From assembly GCA_030838305.1 (NCBI GenBank), contig JAUTWY010000333.1:1-15205 (forward strand): 15,205 nucleotides of DNA, written 5' to 3'. Shown one piece after another: positions 7,599-14,430 of this stretch. Under the pieces are notes generated by a model, which was given only the letters and a program-made list of their open reading frames with translations, did not search any database and was not told where the DNA came from. Origin of the DNA: Acidobacteriaceae bacterium (GTDB lineage Bacteria > Acidobacteriota > Terriglobia > Terriglobales > Acidobacteriaceae). Every line of letters starts with the position of its first letter. Position 1 is the first letter of the stretch. The position numbers and the translations under genes are program-made.

Positions 7599-7639
7599 CG
7601 ACTCTCAGGGCTGGCGCTTCAATCGAGAGGAAATCCATC

Positions 7640-7966
7640 AGCGTAAGTAGGCTCGCGCCCTCAGCACCCAAAGCTGATGATTGCGTGGTCGTGGCCGGAA
7701 GCCACAACCTAGGTTACCAGGCTTCCTACAACAACGATGAAAACATGGTGATGATTCAAGGCAACAAGAAGCTCGCGATGGCTTACGCCACCCACGTGCT
7801 GGATGTGTATGACCACTTTTCCTGGCGCTGGGCCGTATGAAAGGGCGCGAAAAACATCGACGCTCACCTGAAATCAACGCCGGATGAGTGGCTCAACTGG
7901 TATTTCGATGCCAGCGGAAACATCAAGACCGCCCAACTGAAGTTCTGGATGCAGGCTACGGTTTAG
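7640..7966 (+). pseudogene. 3' remnant of a phospholipase D-like gene
   Basis: One plus-strand frame encodes residues unmistakably like the end of a PLD-like domain: VVVAGSHNLGYQASYNNDEN (7685-7744), followed by a helix with AMAYATHVLDVYDHFSWRW, then a C-terminal part with DEWLNWYF and LKFWMQATV ending in TAG (7964-7966). GSHN matches the GSxN that follows the HxKx4D catalytic motif in this superfamily, but the His and Lys are not found upstream, so the catalytic core and N-terminus are lost. An in-frame TGA at 7838-7840 splits what remains. The coding signal before about 7655 is unclear; the left limit given is approximate. It converges on the amidase gene (stop at 7977), and is probably a decayed fragment left by deletion or recombination. 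Confidence 0.72.
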
Positions 7967-7976
7967 GTACTCACTA

Positions 7977-10427
7977 CTATTTCGCAGCGCTGGCCAGTTT
8001 CACGCTGCGCGATCCGGCCGCGTACCGCGCGATGCCTTTGTAGAGCGCTTCGGCGATCTGTTCGCGGTATCCGTCGCTGCGCAGCTTCTGCTCGTCGGCG
8101 GGGCTGCTGACGAACGAAACTTCCGCCAGAATGCCGGGCATCGCAGTCTCGGTAAGGACGACGTAGGATGCTGCTTTCACGCCGCGGTCGCGCAGGCCAG
8201 GATTTTGCGCGGACAAAGTTCCGTAGAGCGAGCGTTGCACGCTGGCCGCCAGCCTCCGCGATTGTTCAATTTTGTCGTGGAGCTCAGTCGGCGTAAGTAC
8301 TGCCGCACTCTGGTTCCTGGTGCCCTGATCGCGAGTCTCGAGGTCTTTCGCACTAGGCGCCGAAAACAGGTTCGTGTAGTAAGTCTCCACGCCACGCGCC
8401 GAGGGCAGGTCGCTGTAGTTCGCATGCACCGAGACAAACAAATCCGCCTGCGACTGATTTGCTATCCCCGCGCGCTCGTCGAGAGGGATGTAGTTGTCAT
8501 CGTTGCGCGTGAGGATCACTTCCGCGCCGAGACGGCTTTCCAGCAGCTTGCCCAATCTTTGCGCAATCTCGAGCACCAGATCTTTCTCCAGCAAGCCACG
8601 CTTGCCCACAGTGCCCAAATCCCAGCCGCCATGGCCCGCATCGACGACGATGCGCATCTTCGGCACTCGCGCACGCAGTTGCAAGTCCTCGCGAGTTGCG
8701 GGAGGAATCACGATGGCCAACTTCTTCCGCTCGACCTCCGGGAAAAGCTCGATTGGAGCCTTCGCTTCCGCCCCCGGCTTGCGTACCTGCACCACCAGAC
8801 GGTAAGGGTTTGGCTCCAGGCTGACGGAATAGTTCGAGGTACCCTTGGTCTCGAGCACCACACGCGTCAAACCGGAGACGGGCTGCGCCACCCGCACCCG
8901 CGCCAGCAAGCCGTCACCAACATCGATGGTCTTCCCTGCGATTTCAGAAGTGAGAGAGGTATCGTGCAAATCAAAATAAATCCGGTCGGGAGCGCTGAGG
9001 CGATGCGCCTCATACTGCACCTGATCTTCAAGATCGAGTACGACGGTACTGGAATCGGAGGAAGACCAGTGCCGAATTCCGGTGACATGCGGCATCTTCG
9101 AGATTTCCTGCGGCGTGGCGCTTCCGCTTCCCGGCGCGGCCGGGAAATTCAGATCCGCCGCAGTGCTGGAATCAATCGCTGAATTCGGTTTCGTATCGAC
9201 GCTGGTATTCGAGGAGTTGACCGAAGACGAATCGTCTGGAGACGAACTCGTCGAAGAACCGGGCTGTTTGGGGACCGGCGTTGTTATGGGTTCCGGTAGA
9301 ACCAGAGCCTTGCCGAGTTGCGCATTCTTCAGTTTCCACCAGACTCCGCCGGCTAACAACGTAGCGACCACGATCAGGGCTAACACTAAGAACATGCCTG
9401 GATATTGGCCAGCCGAGGGCAAAGTTGCGGGCTCAATTTTCGGAACGTCCGCATCGCCTGCGCGCCCCGCTTCAGCTCTGGCGACCAACGCGGGAGGCGG
9501 CACGAAGCTCGGAGCCTTGCTCGCTGCCGGTACCATTGAAGCTTTAACCTCAACTGACGCAGGCGCGACAGGGACGCTTGGGGCGACCTTGTGGGTAGAA
9601 GAATCTTCAATCGCAGACGATGCTGCAGGTACAGCGGGAGCCGTTAATTCTGCTTCGGCTACCTGCGCGGATGCGGCGAAGCGGTCTTCGTCCTCTGGCT
9701 TGAGAGCTGCGAGAATCAGCTCCGCCAGAAGTTCGAGGCTGCCCATGTCGCTGTCGTTGAATCCGAAAGGCTCGGCAGAAAACGCTTCCAGCAGCCCGAT
9801 CACGCGCCGTCGTCCGCACAGCGGCACCGCTACCATGGAGCGCGCGCCGAGTTGCCGGCAGGCGTAGAGGTTGACGCGATCATCGGTTTCGGTATCGTCG
9901 CAGCGGATAATCTGCGCCGTGCGGAAGCACGCTCCCGAGAAGGCGGAATCCCGCTGAATGCGCGCCCCAACATCGGGCTTGATCGTTCCCGCGGAAGCCC
10001 GCAAAACAATCTCGTTATTTTCCGCGAGAGCGATTCCTAGTCCATCCGCGCCGGTGATGGCGATGGCCCGTTCCGCAACCAACTGCAGTACTTCGTTGAG
10101 AAGAAATCGCTCTTCGGCCTCAAACTCAGTGGCTACGGACTTTGTCGCTGCGGACTCCGAAGTGCGTGGAATCGTGTCAAATCCGTTGAGCCGCGAGGCC
10201 AGCGCGCGCCGCTGCCGCACCTGCTGATGCATTGCCGAAAATGCCAACAACGCCTGGAGCGCATCGCCACCCGCGGGACGCAACTCTCGCCGTGCATGAA
10301 AAGCTTCTTGAACAGCAGCAAACTGACTCTGCTCCGCCGGCCACGATGGCGCTGCGGGCGCGCTCAATCCGGCGCTGTCTTCCATTGTCGGTTTGGTGGG
10401 AGTTGATGCCATTAACTTGCCGGGCAC
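7977..10427 (-). CDS. GAF-TM-AMIN-Amidase_3 fusion: membrane-anchored N-acetylmuramoyl-L-alanine amidase
   Basis: An 816-residue protein (numbered from GTG 10427-10425; ATG 10412 gives a version 5 residues shorter, and neither has a clear ribosome-binding site). Residues about 100-245 are a GAF domain with CDDTETDDRV (176-185) and GLLEAFSAEP (211-220), very close to the GAF in the PilZ-GAF-Sel1 protein. After an Ala/Pro/Val-rich linker comes one membrane helix at about 344-363, then a Ser/Thr-rich spacer (390-425). An AMIN-like domain, which targets such amidases to the cell wall, spans about 445-550 (IRHWSSSDSSTVVLDLED, YRLVVQVRKPG). The zinc amidase domain spans about 590-805 with VDAGHGGWDLG (H599), LLEKDL (E614), FVSVHAN (H668) and ILAEVSFVSSP (E769), so ligands and catalytic Glu look intact. 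It should cut the MurNAc-L-Ala bond in the periplasm. Typical AmiC enzymes have a signal peptide instead of a cytoplasmic domain, so this architecture is unusual. Confidence 0.92.
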   Translation of the reverse strand: MPGKLMASTPTKPTMEDSAGLSAPAAPSWPAEQSQFAAVQEAFHARRELRPAGGDALQALLAFSAMHQQVRQRRALASRLNGFDTIPRTSESAATKSVATEFEAEERFLLNEVLQLVAERAIAITGADGLGIALAENNEIVLRASAGTIKPDVGARIQRDSAFSGACFRTAQIIRCDDTETDDRVNLYACRQLGARSMVAVPLCGRRRVIGLLEAFSAEPFGFNDSDMGSLELLAELILAALKPEDEDRFAASAQVAEAELTAPAVPAASSAIEDSSTHKVAPSVPVAPASVEVKASMVPAASKAPSFVPPPALVARAEAGRAGDADVPKIEPATLPSAGQYPGMFLVLALIVVATLLAGGVWWKLKNAQLGKALVLPEPITTPVPKQPGSSTSSSPDDSSSVNSSNTSVDTKPNSAIDSSTAADLNFPAAPGSGSATPQEISKMPHVTGIRHWSSSDSSTVVLDLEDQVQYEAHRLSAPDRIYFDLHDTSLTSEIAGKTIDVGDGLLARVRVAQPVSGLTRVVLETKGTSNYSVSLEPNPYRLVVQVRKPGAEAKAPIELFPEVERKKLAIVIPPATREDLQLRARVPKMRIVVDAGHGGWDLGTVGKRGLLEKDLVLEIAQRLGKLLESRLGAEVILTRNDDNYIPLDERAGIANQSQADLFVSVHANYSDLPSARGVETYYTNLFSAPSAKDLETRDQGTRNQSAAVLTPTELHDKIEQSRRLAASVQRSLYGTLSAQNPGLRDRGVKAASYVVLTETAMPGILAEVSFVSSPADEQKLRSDGYREQIAEALYKGIARYAAGSRSVKLASAAK

Positions 10428-10547
10428 TCCAATTCCGCTCTATTCGAGTGTGGCCAAGCTGCGCAGCCCCTGTCAATTGACTACTTGGCGTAGCCGGTCC
10501 GCATTTCCCGCGCCCCCGAGCGCAGATCCGTCTGGCTCCGGCTTTTC

Positions 10548-10577
10548 ACCGGGTTTAATAGTAAGTTAACCGGGTTT
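10548..10577. repeat. Direct repeat ACCGGGTTT with 21-bp period
   Basis: ACCGGGTTT occurs at 10548-10556 and again at 10569-10577, separated by an AT-rich 12-bp spacer. A 21-bp period puts both copies on the same DNA face, as for tandem operator sites. It lies about 120-150 bp upstream of the amidase start. No regulator is identified. Confidence 0.45.
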
Positions 10578-10731
10578 TGTGCCAGTTGCAAGCCTGGGCA
10601 CTGCCCTAGCGGCCATGGTCTTTGGTAAGACATCCTCGGCACTTTCCAGATTCAAAGCCGTGTCGCGAAGTTGCGCGAGGCTCCGTGCGAGGCAGGGAAC
10701 TTTCCCATCTAACTCTGATCACGAAGACATA

Positions 10732-10743
10732 CCTGCATGCAGG
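10732..10743. repeat. Perfect 12-bp palindrome CCTGCATGCAGG
   Basis: A perfect dyad upstream of the PilZ-RDD gene and about 50 bp before its predicted promoter. It could bind a dimeric regulator; chance cannot be excluded. Confidence 0.4.
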
Positions 10744-10791
10744 CAAGTTGAGAAACAAAATTGACGTTCACATCGAGAACCAACCAAGATA

Positions 10792-10820
10792 CTGTCAGCC
10801 CGCATCTGTCAGAATAGAAT
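10792..10820 (+). promoter_or_regulatory. Possible sigma-70-type promoter for the PilZ-RDD gene
   Basis: CTGTCA (10792-10797, 4 of 6 to TTGACA) and TAGAAT (10815-10820, 5 of 6 to TATAAT) are separated by exactly 17 nt. Transcription would begin near 10827, giving a leader of about 35 nt before ATG 10862. Confidence 0.4.
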
Positions 10821-10861
10821 TTGAAAAAAGGTTTCCGTCCTAGTGATTCTTGGCGGAGAAT

Positions 10862-11710
10862 ATGCAGTTTGCAACATTTCCCGCGCGGCAGCCACGCAGC
10901 CACTATCGGCATGAACTACGCACCTTGACCTACGTCACTCTTGATGAGGCCAATGGCGGCATTATCCGCAACCTGAACCACGAAGGCGTAGCGCTTCAGG
11001 CGGTCGCAGCGCCCCGAGTGCAACAGCGGATCCGGCTGCGCTTTGAATTGAGGTTTCCTCGCTTGCGCGTGGAAGCTTACGGGCAAGTCAGTTGGTCCAA
11101 CCCCAGCGGGCAGTGCGGGATCCGGTTCGTTGATTTGCCTCCACGTGTCCGCTATCAAATTAATCAGTGGATATTCTCGAACCTGCTCGATGCCGTGGCC
11201 CGCGAGGCTACTCATTCTGGATCGATTTTCGAAGCTCCGGTCACCCCAATCATTCCAGGAACCTCTTGTGAGGAGAACGACGGGCTCACTCTATCCTCTA
11301 CACCGCGCCCCGCGATCAGGCTGGAACCTGCCTTTACCAGACGGGAAGAGCCGCGAGTTCCGCTGCGGCAGAGCAAAAATGATTCTGCGGATGCAGTGAA
11401 TGAAGCCGGTGCGCAGCTAAGCTGGCTCTACCGTCCGATTTCGGCGCGCAGCCTGGCTTGGCTGGTGGATAGTCTCGTCGTAACCGCCGCGCTATTGCTG
11501 TTTGCGGTTATTTTTCTCTCCATCGCTCACGAGCTTCCGGAGTGGCCTCTCAGTCTAAGCGCAGCTGTGGCCGCAGGAGGCTTAATCGCCGCGGCCTACT
11601 GGGCCGTGTTCGCAGTGTTTAGACGACCAAGCCTCGGGGCCCGGTTGGCGGCAACCGCATCGGCGATAGAAGAGAAAGTGGAAGCTGAAGGCGTAGACCG
11701 CTTCCGCTAA
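10862..11710 (+). CDS. PilZ-like domain protein with C-terminal RDD-like membrane domain
   Basis: From ATG 10862, with GGAG just upstream, the protein has 282 residues; an in-frame TTG at 10850 would add four. Residues about 10-110 form a PilZ-like domain: RSHYR (12-16) fits RxxxR, but the second motif reads NLNHEG (37-42) where Ser is expected, so cyclic di-GMP binding may be weak or lost. The end of the domain, VSWSNPSGQCGIRFVDLP and QWIF, closely matches the PilZ in the 1631-3298 protein. A polar linker (about 120-185) leads to RPISARSLAWLVDS and two membrane helices at about 199-221 and 231-252, then RRPSLGARLA. This resembles a short RDD domain (the Arg-Asp pattern and a closing G.RL). 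It starts divergently from the amidase gene and converges on the receiver-PilZ gene. A membrane-attached second-messenger effector is the best guess. Confidence 0.8.
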   Translation: MQFATFPARQPRSHYRHELRTLTYVTLDEANGGIIRNLNHEGVALQAVAAPRVQQRIRLRFELRFPRLRVEAYGQVSWSNPSGQCGIRFVDLPPRVRYQINQWIFSNLLDAVAREATHSGSIFEAPVTPIIPGTSCEENDGLTLSSTPRPAIRLEPAFTRREEPRVPLRQSKNDSADAVNEAGAQLSWLYRPISARSLAWLVDSLVVTAALLLFAVIFLSIAHELPEWPLSLSAAVAAGGLIAAAYWAVFAVFRRPSLGARLAATASAIEEKVEAEGVDRFR

Positions 11711-11718
11711 CCGCAAGT

Positions 11719-11749
11719 CTGAGAACTGAGAACTGAGAACTGAGAACTG
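11719..11749 (+). repeat. Tandem heptamer CTGAGAA, four copies
   Basis: Four perfect CTGAGAA units run from 11719 to 11746, with a partial fifth, between two convergent genes. The last unit can also form a short GAGAA-CTGC-TTCTC hairpin. Related tracts occur at 13570-13583 and, inverted, at 14346-14373. Confidence 0.85.
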
Positions 11750-11756
11750 CTTCTCA

Positions 11757-12434
11757 CTAGTTCGCGAAGTACTGCTGCGCCAGCCAAAGCCGCAGGGTGC
11801 TTTTCATTTGCGATGCCATCTTCACGAAGCGTATGCCGACATTTCCGCGGTTGTCCGACCAAGCCACTTCGACTTGAGCGTGCACTCCCAAATCCGTCCC
11901 GGGCAGCGCAAAGGATATTCGCGACGCCTCATTCACATCGAAGCCGTCGTCGACGCGAACCTGCAGTCCACCCTGGCTCAGATTGATGAGATGTCCCCCA
12001 GCCTTTTTTTGGGTGCGACCGCGCAGGGTCACGGGTACTTCGACGCCGGCACGGTGATAGCGTAAGCGTCCGTCAAGAATCATGTTGCGTGCGGCGGAGA
12101 GCGTGTGCACCGCCTGTTCCACGGAAATTGGCTTCTCGAAGGCAAACATCGCGCCGGTCTCCTCCATGTCGCGCCTGCCTTGCGTGGCGCCCATGATCAC
12201 CAGCGGCACCGTGCTCGCACGCGGCGCCTCCCGTTGCAGTTCACGAAAGAACTGCCCCGTGCCATTGAGGTCACAGTCAACAATCAACGCGTCTACTTTG
12301 GATTTTGTGAGCCGGGCGAGAGCCCGCTGCGGTTCACCCTCGACGGCAACATCGATGTGCAAACCACCCAGAATGCATTCCAGAACGCTGATCTCCTGCC
12401 AGTCGCGCGAAACTACCATCGATGAAAGTGTCAT
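11757..12434 (-). CDS. Degenerate receiver domain fused to PilZ domain
   Basis: A 225-residue protein. Residues 1-115 look like a receiver domain: VDALIVDCDLNG places D53 at the phosphoacceptor position, and FEKPIS gives K101, the conserved Lys. The acidic pair normally near the N-terminus is absent (VVSRD there) and the usual Ser/Thr after the fourth strand is replaced (VIMGA), so phosphorylation may be impaired. Residues about 122-215 form a PilZ domain with RLRYHR (123-128) and NLSQGG (151-156, matching [DN]xSxxG), then VAWSDNRGNVGIRFV, like the other two PilZ domains in this window. It is cytoplasmic, with no membrane segment. ATG 12434 is preceded by GGAGG only 1 nt away, so the exact start is uncertain; ATG at 12419 is another option. 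No partner kinase is adjacent. Confidence 0.85.
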   Translation of the reverse strand: MTLSSMVVSRDWQEISVLECILGGLHIDVAVEGEPQRALARLTKSKVDALIVDCDLNGTGQFFRELQREAPRASTVPLVIMGATQGRRDMEETGAMFAFEKPISVEQAVHTLSAARNMILDGRLRYHRAGVEVPVTLRGRTQKKAGGHLINLSQGGLQVRVDDGFDVNEASRISFALPGTDLGVHAQVEVAWSDNRGNVGIRFVKMASQMKSTLRLWLAQQYFAN

Positions 12435-12498
12435 GCCTCCACTCTACCCACATCGGTAATGCCAACGTAGATCACCAACGTAACGAGGCTTCGAGAAT

Positions 12499-12541
12499 CC
12501 GCGGGAGGGACGTCCCGCGGGACAGCCGGGCAGAGGCCGGC
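12499..12541. repeat. Double GC-rich palindrome (REP-like)
   Basis: A perfect 8-bp inverted repeat, CCGCGGGA (12499-12506) and TCCCGCGG (12513-12520), is followed by a second, GCCGG (12525-12529) and CCGGC (12537-12541). They lie just past the epimerase stop, where they could end its transcript or protect its 3' end. There is no T-run. The layout resembles dispersed palindromic repeats of acidobacteria. Confidence 0.55.
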
Positions 12542-12554
12542 GCTACCAGATCTA

Positions 12555-13499
12555 TTAAGGACGCGAATTGCGATACCAATCAACGGTTCGCTTCAGGCCG
12601 TCTTCGAAATTCACTTTGGGTTTGTAGCCGAGATGCTTTTCCGCTAGGGAAATGTCAGCGAGGGAATGCTTGATATCACCTCCGCGTTCCTCGCCAAAGA
12701 GGGGACTACCGGAATACGAGGTAAGTTTTTGGAGAAGTCTGAACGTTTCATTCAGCGTGACACGCTGGCCGGTAGCCACGTTGAAAACCTTGCCCGCCAC
12801 TTGCGCGGCCGGAGCTTTACAGGCCAGCAGATTGGCTTCCACGGCATTATCGATGTAGGTGAAGTCACGGCTTTGTTCGCCGTCGCCAAACATCGTGGGC
12901 TGTTTTCCGCTTAGCATCTGGGTGATGAACTTCGCCAGCACGCCGGAGTAAGGCGACGAAGGATCCTGCCGCGGACCAAAAATATTGAAGTAGCGCAGAG
13001 CTACTGTCTCCAATCCGTAGCAGCGGTAAAACGAAGTCAAATAATGCTCACTGGCCAGCTTAGCCACCGCGTAAGGCGAGATCGGATCTGGCATCATGCG
13101 CTCGTGCTTGGGCAGCGTCGGAGTATCGCCATAGGCCGATGACGACGCCGCATAAACCACCCGCTTCACTTTGGCGTCGCGCGCGGCGACCAGCACGTTT
13201 ACTGTGCCATCTACATTCGCCCGATTGCTTCCGATGGGATCCAGCACAGATTTAGGCACGGAAGGGATGGCGGCCTGATGCAAAACATAGTCGGCCCCGG
13301 CGCATGCTGATTTCATGGCCTCGAGATCGAGGATGTCTGCCTCGCGACAGTCAATCTGTCCCACGATTTGCGCAACATTGTCTCGCTTGCCAGTTGAAAA
13401 ATTGTCTACTCCGCGAACCTGCTCGCCGCGCTGCAGCAATTCCCGCGCCAGCGACGATCCAATAAACCCGCCAATACCTGTTATCAAGTAAAGGGCCAT
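12555..13499 (-). CDS. NAD-dependent sugar-nucleotide epimerase/dehydratase (UDP-glucose 4-epimerase-like)
   Basis: From ATG 13499-13497 the protein has 314 residues, normal for extended short-chain dehydrogenases. An in-frame TTG six codons upstream is less likely because the Rossmann strand MALYLITG starts at once from the ATG. TGIGGFIGSS (7-16) is the NAD-binding GxxGxxG motif, and VDNFSTGKRDN (31-41) fits the UDP-sugar 4-epimerase group. ASSSAYGD (118-125) supplies the catalytic Ser and SPYAVAK (141-147) the YxxxK pair, Y143 and K147. RYFNIFGPRQDP (169-180) and SRDFTYIDN (210-218) shape the sugar pocket. Overall pattern resembles WbpP/GalE-type 4-epimerases that supply sugars for surface polysaccharide, but substrate cannot be read from sequence, and no glycosyltransferases lie beside it here. 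Confidence 0.9.
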   Translation of the reverse strand: MALYLITGIGGFIGSSLARELLQRGEQVRGVDNFSTGKRDNVAQIVGQIDCREADILDLEAMKSACAGADYVLHQAAIPSVPKSVLDPIGSNRANVDGTVNVLVAARDAKVKRVVYAASSSAYGDTPTLPKHERMMPDPISPYAVAKLASEHYLTSFYRCYGLETVALRYFNIFGPRQDPSSPYSGVLAKFITQMLSGKQPTMFGDGEQSRDFTYIDNAVEANLLACKAPAAQVAGKVFNVATGQRVTLNETFRLLQKLTSYSGSPLFGEERGGDIKHSLADISLAEKHLGYKPKVNFEDGLKRTVDWYRNSRP

Positions 13500-13569
13500 A
13501 GGTCTTAATGATAACAATCAGCGCGAATATCCTGAGCAGAAGCCGGCGTAGCTAGCAAAACCACAGTAA

Positions 13570-13583
13570 CTGAGAACTGAGAA
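13570..13583 (+). repeat. CTGAGAA heptamer, two copies
   Basis: Two perfect CTGAGAA units in the gap between the EngB and epimerase genes, same heptamer as at 11719-11749. Confidence 0.75.
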
Positions 13584-13589
13584 CCGCCC

Positions 13590-13694
13590 CTACCCCTGGC
13601 TCTTCCGCAAAATCCTCAAAGACTCCTCCCTCCCCAGGACATGCGCGTCCTCAAAAAACTTTGTGATCGCCAGCAGCGCGGCGCCCCGGGTTCG
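13590..13694 (-). other. 34-codon open frame, possible gene remnant
   Basis: Between two in-frame TAG codons (13697-13695 and 13592-13590) lies an open stretch with no ATG, GTG or TTG near its start. Its residues, including ITKFFEDAHVLGREESLRIL, look protein-like, with an amphipathic, charged pattern unlike random GC-rich DNA. It may be the tail of a decayed gene downstream of engB. I do not recognise the family, and chance is quite possible. Confidence 0.2.
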
Positions 13695-13724
13695 CTACGC
13701 CTGGCTTCCGTTTACGGTAGAAGT

Positions 13725-14339
13725 TCAAAATTGGGACATGGTTGCGGGGAACGTTGCCGCCGACTGCCGAATCTTGTTCCACACTTCATCCCGCCCAGTC
13801 CGGGTTTTCGCAGAGAAGGGAATTACCGTCGCCGTCGGGTATGCCTCTGCCAGTCCCTTCAACGCATTGCGCAGTTGATTGTTCGAGAGCCGGTCGCTTT
13901 TGGTTGCGATCAGCATGAAATCGCGTCTCGACGCATTCAAAAAATCCAATAATTGCCGATCGCTCTCCTGCGGAGGAACGTTCACATCCACCAGCGCTAG
14001 GCATAACGCCAGAGTTGGCCGCTCGTTGAGATAAGGCTCGATAAACTTGGGCCACTCCTGTGAAATCTCGCGCGAAAGCTTGGCATAACCGTAGCCCGGC
14101 AGGTCGGCAAAGATGACCTCTGGACGCGGCTTTCCCGGCCACCGGACTTCAAAAAAATTGATGCTGCGCGTGCGCCCCGGCGTGGAACTTGTGCGCGCCA
14201 GTTTGGTCTCCACCAGCGTATTGATCACGCTGGACTTGCCCACGTTCGAGCGGCCAAGGAAGGCAACCTCCGGTAGGCTGGGAGCAGGGAAGTGGGCAGC
14301 ATCGGTAGCCGCCGCTATGAATCGCGCCATAACCCTCAT
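13725..14339 (-). CDS. engB: Ribosome-biogenesis GTPase EngB/YsxC/YihA
   Basis: A 204-residue GTPase of the normal family length. All G motifs are present: G1 GRSNVGKSS (29-37), G2 T53 within SSTPGRT, G3 DLPGYGYA (79-86), G4 TKSD (146-149) and G5 SAK (177-179). SINFFEV and the GYGYAK run are typical of EngB, which binds GTP and acts in assembly of the large ribosomal subunit in the cytoplasm. ATG 14339-14337 was taken; a second ATG three codons in (14330) is nearly as good, and neither has an ideal ribosome-binding site. The leader holds a degenerate CTGAGAA tract (14346-14373). Confidence 0.95.
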   Translation of the reverse strand: MRVMARFIAAATDAAHFPAPSLPEVAFLGRSNVGKSSVINTLVETKLARTSSTPGRTRSINFFEVRWPGKPRPEVIFADLPGYGYAKLSREISQEWPKFIEPYLNERPTLALCLALVDVNVPPQESDRQLLDFLNASRRDFMLIATKSDRLSNNQLRNALKGLAEAYPTATVIPFSAKTRTGRDEVWNKIRQSAATFPATMSQF

Positions 14340-14345
14340 GGGCCG

Positions 14346-14373
14346 TTCTCAGTTCTTAGTTCTCGGTTCTCAA
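14346..14373 (-). repeat. Degenerate CTGAGAA heptamer tract upstream of engB
   Basis: Read on the minus strand, four 7-bp units occur in tandem: TTGAGAA, CCGAGAA, CTAAGAA and CTGAGAA. They end 7 nt before the engB start, so the tract lies in its leader or promoter region. Confidence 0.7.
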
Positions 14374-14430
14374 TTCCCATGCTTTCAGTGTGCAATGCGG
14401 CATGGAAAGTTGGCAAGCGTGGGTGGTACG

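Larger units (their letters stand above)
10428..10861. other. Divergent intergenic region between amidase and PilZ-RDD genes
   Basis: This 434-bp stretch has no convincing gene; the short open frames in it lack start signals and family resemblance. It holds a 21-bp-period direct repeat (10548-10577), a perfect palindrome (10732-10743) and a possible plus-strand promoter (10792-10820), so it probably controls both flanking genes. Confidence 0.6.

Noticed and set aside
8205..9182. A 325-codon plus-strand open frame inside the amidase gene.
   Set aside because: It lies antisense to the AMIN and amidase domains, whose catalytic motifs are clear; its residues are Arg/His-rich and match no family. 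It is a GC-driven shadow.
9082..9867. A 261-codon plus-strand open frame opposite the amidase linker and GAF.
   Set aside because: Ala/Ser/Thr-rich low-complexity composition mirrors the linker on the other strand; no start signal or motif.
11719..11749. The CTGAGAA tract as a CRISPR array.
   Set aside because: Units are 7 bp with no spacers and no cas genes; it is a simple tandem repeat.
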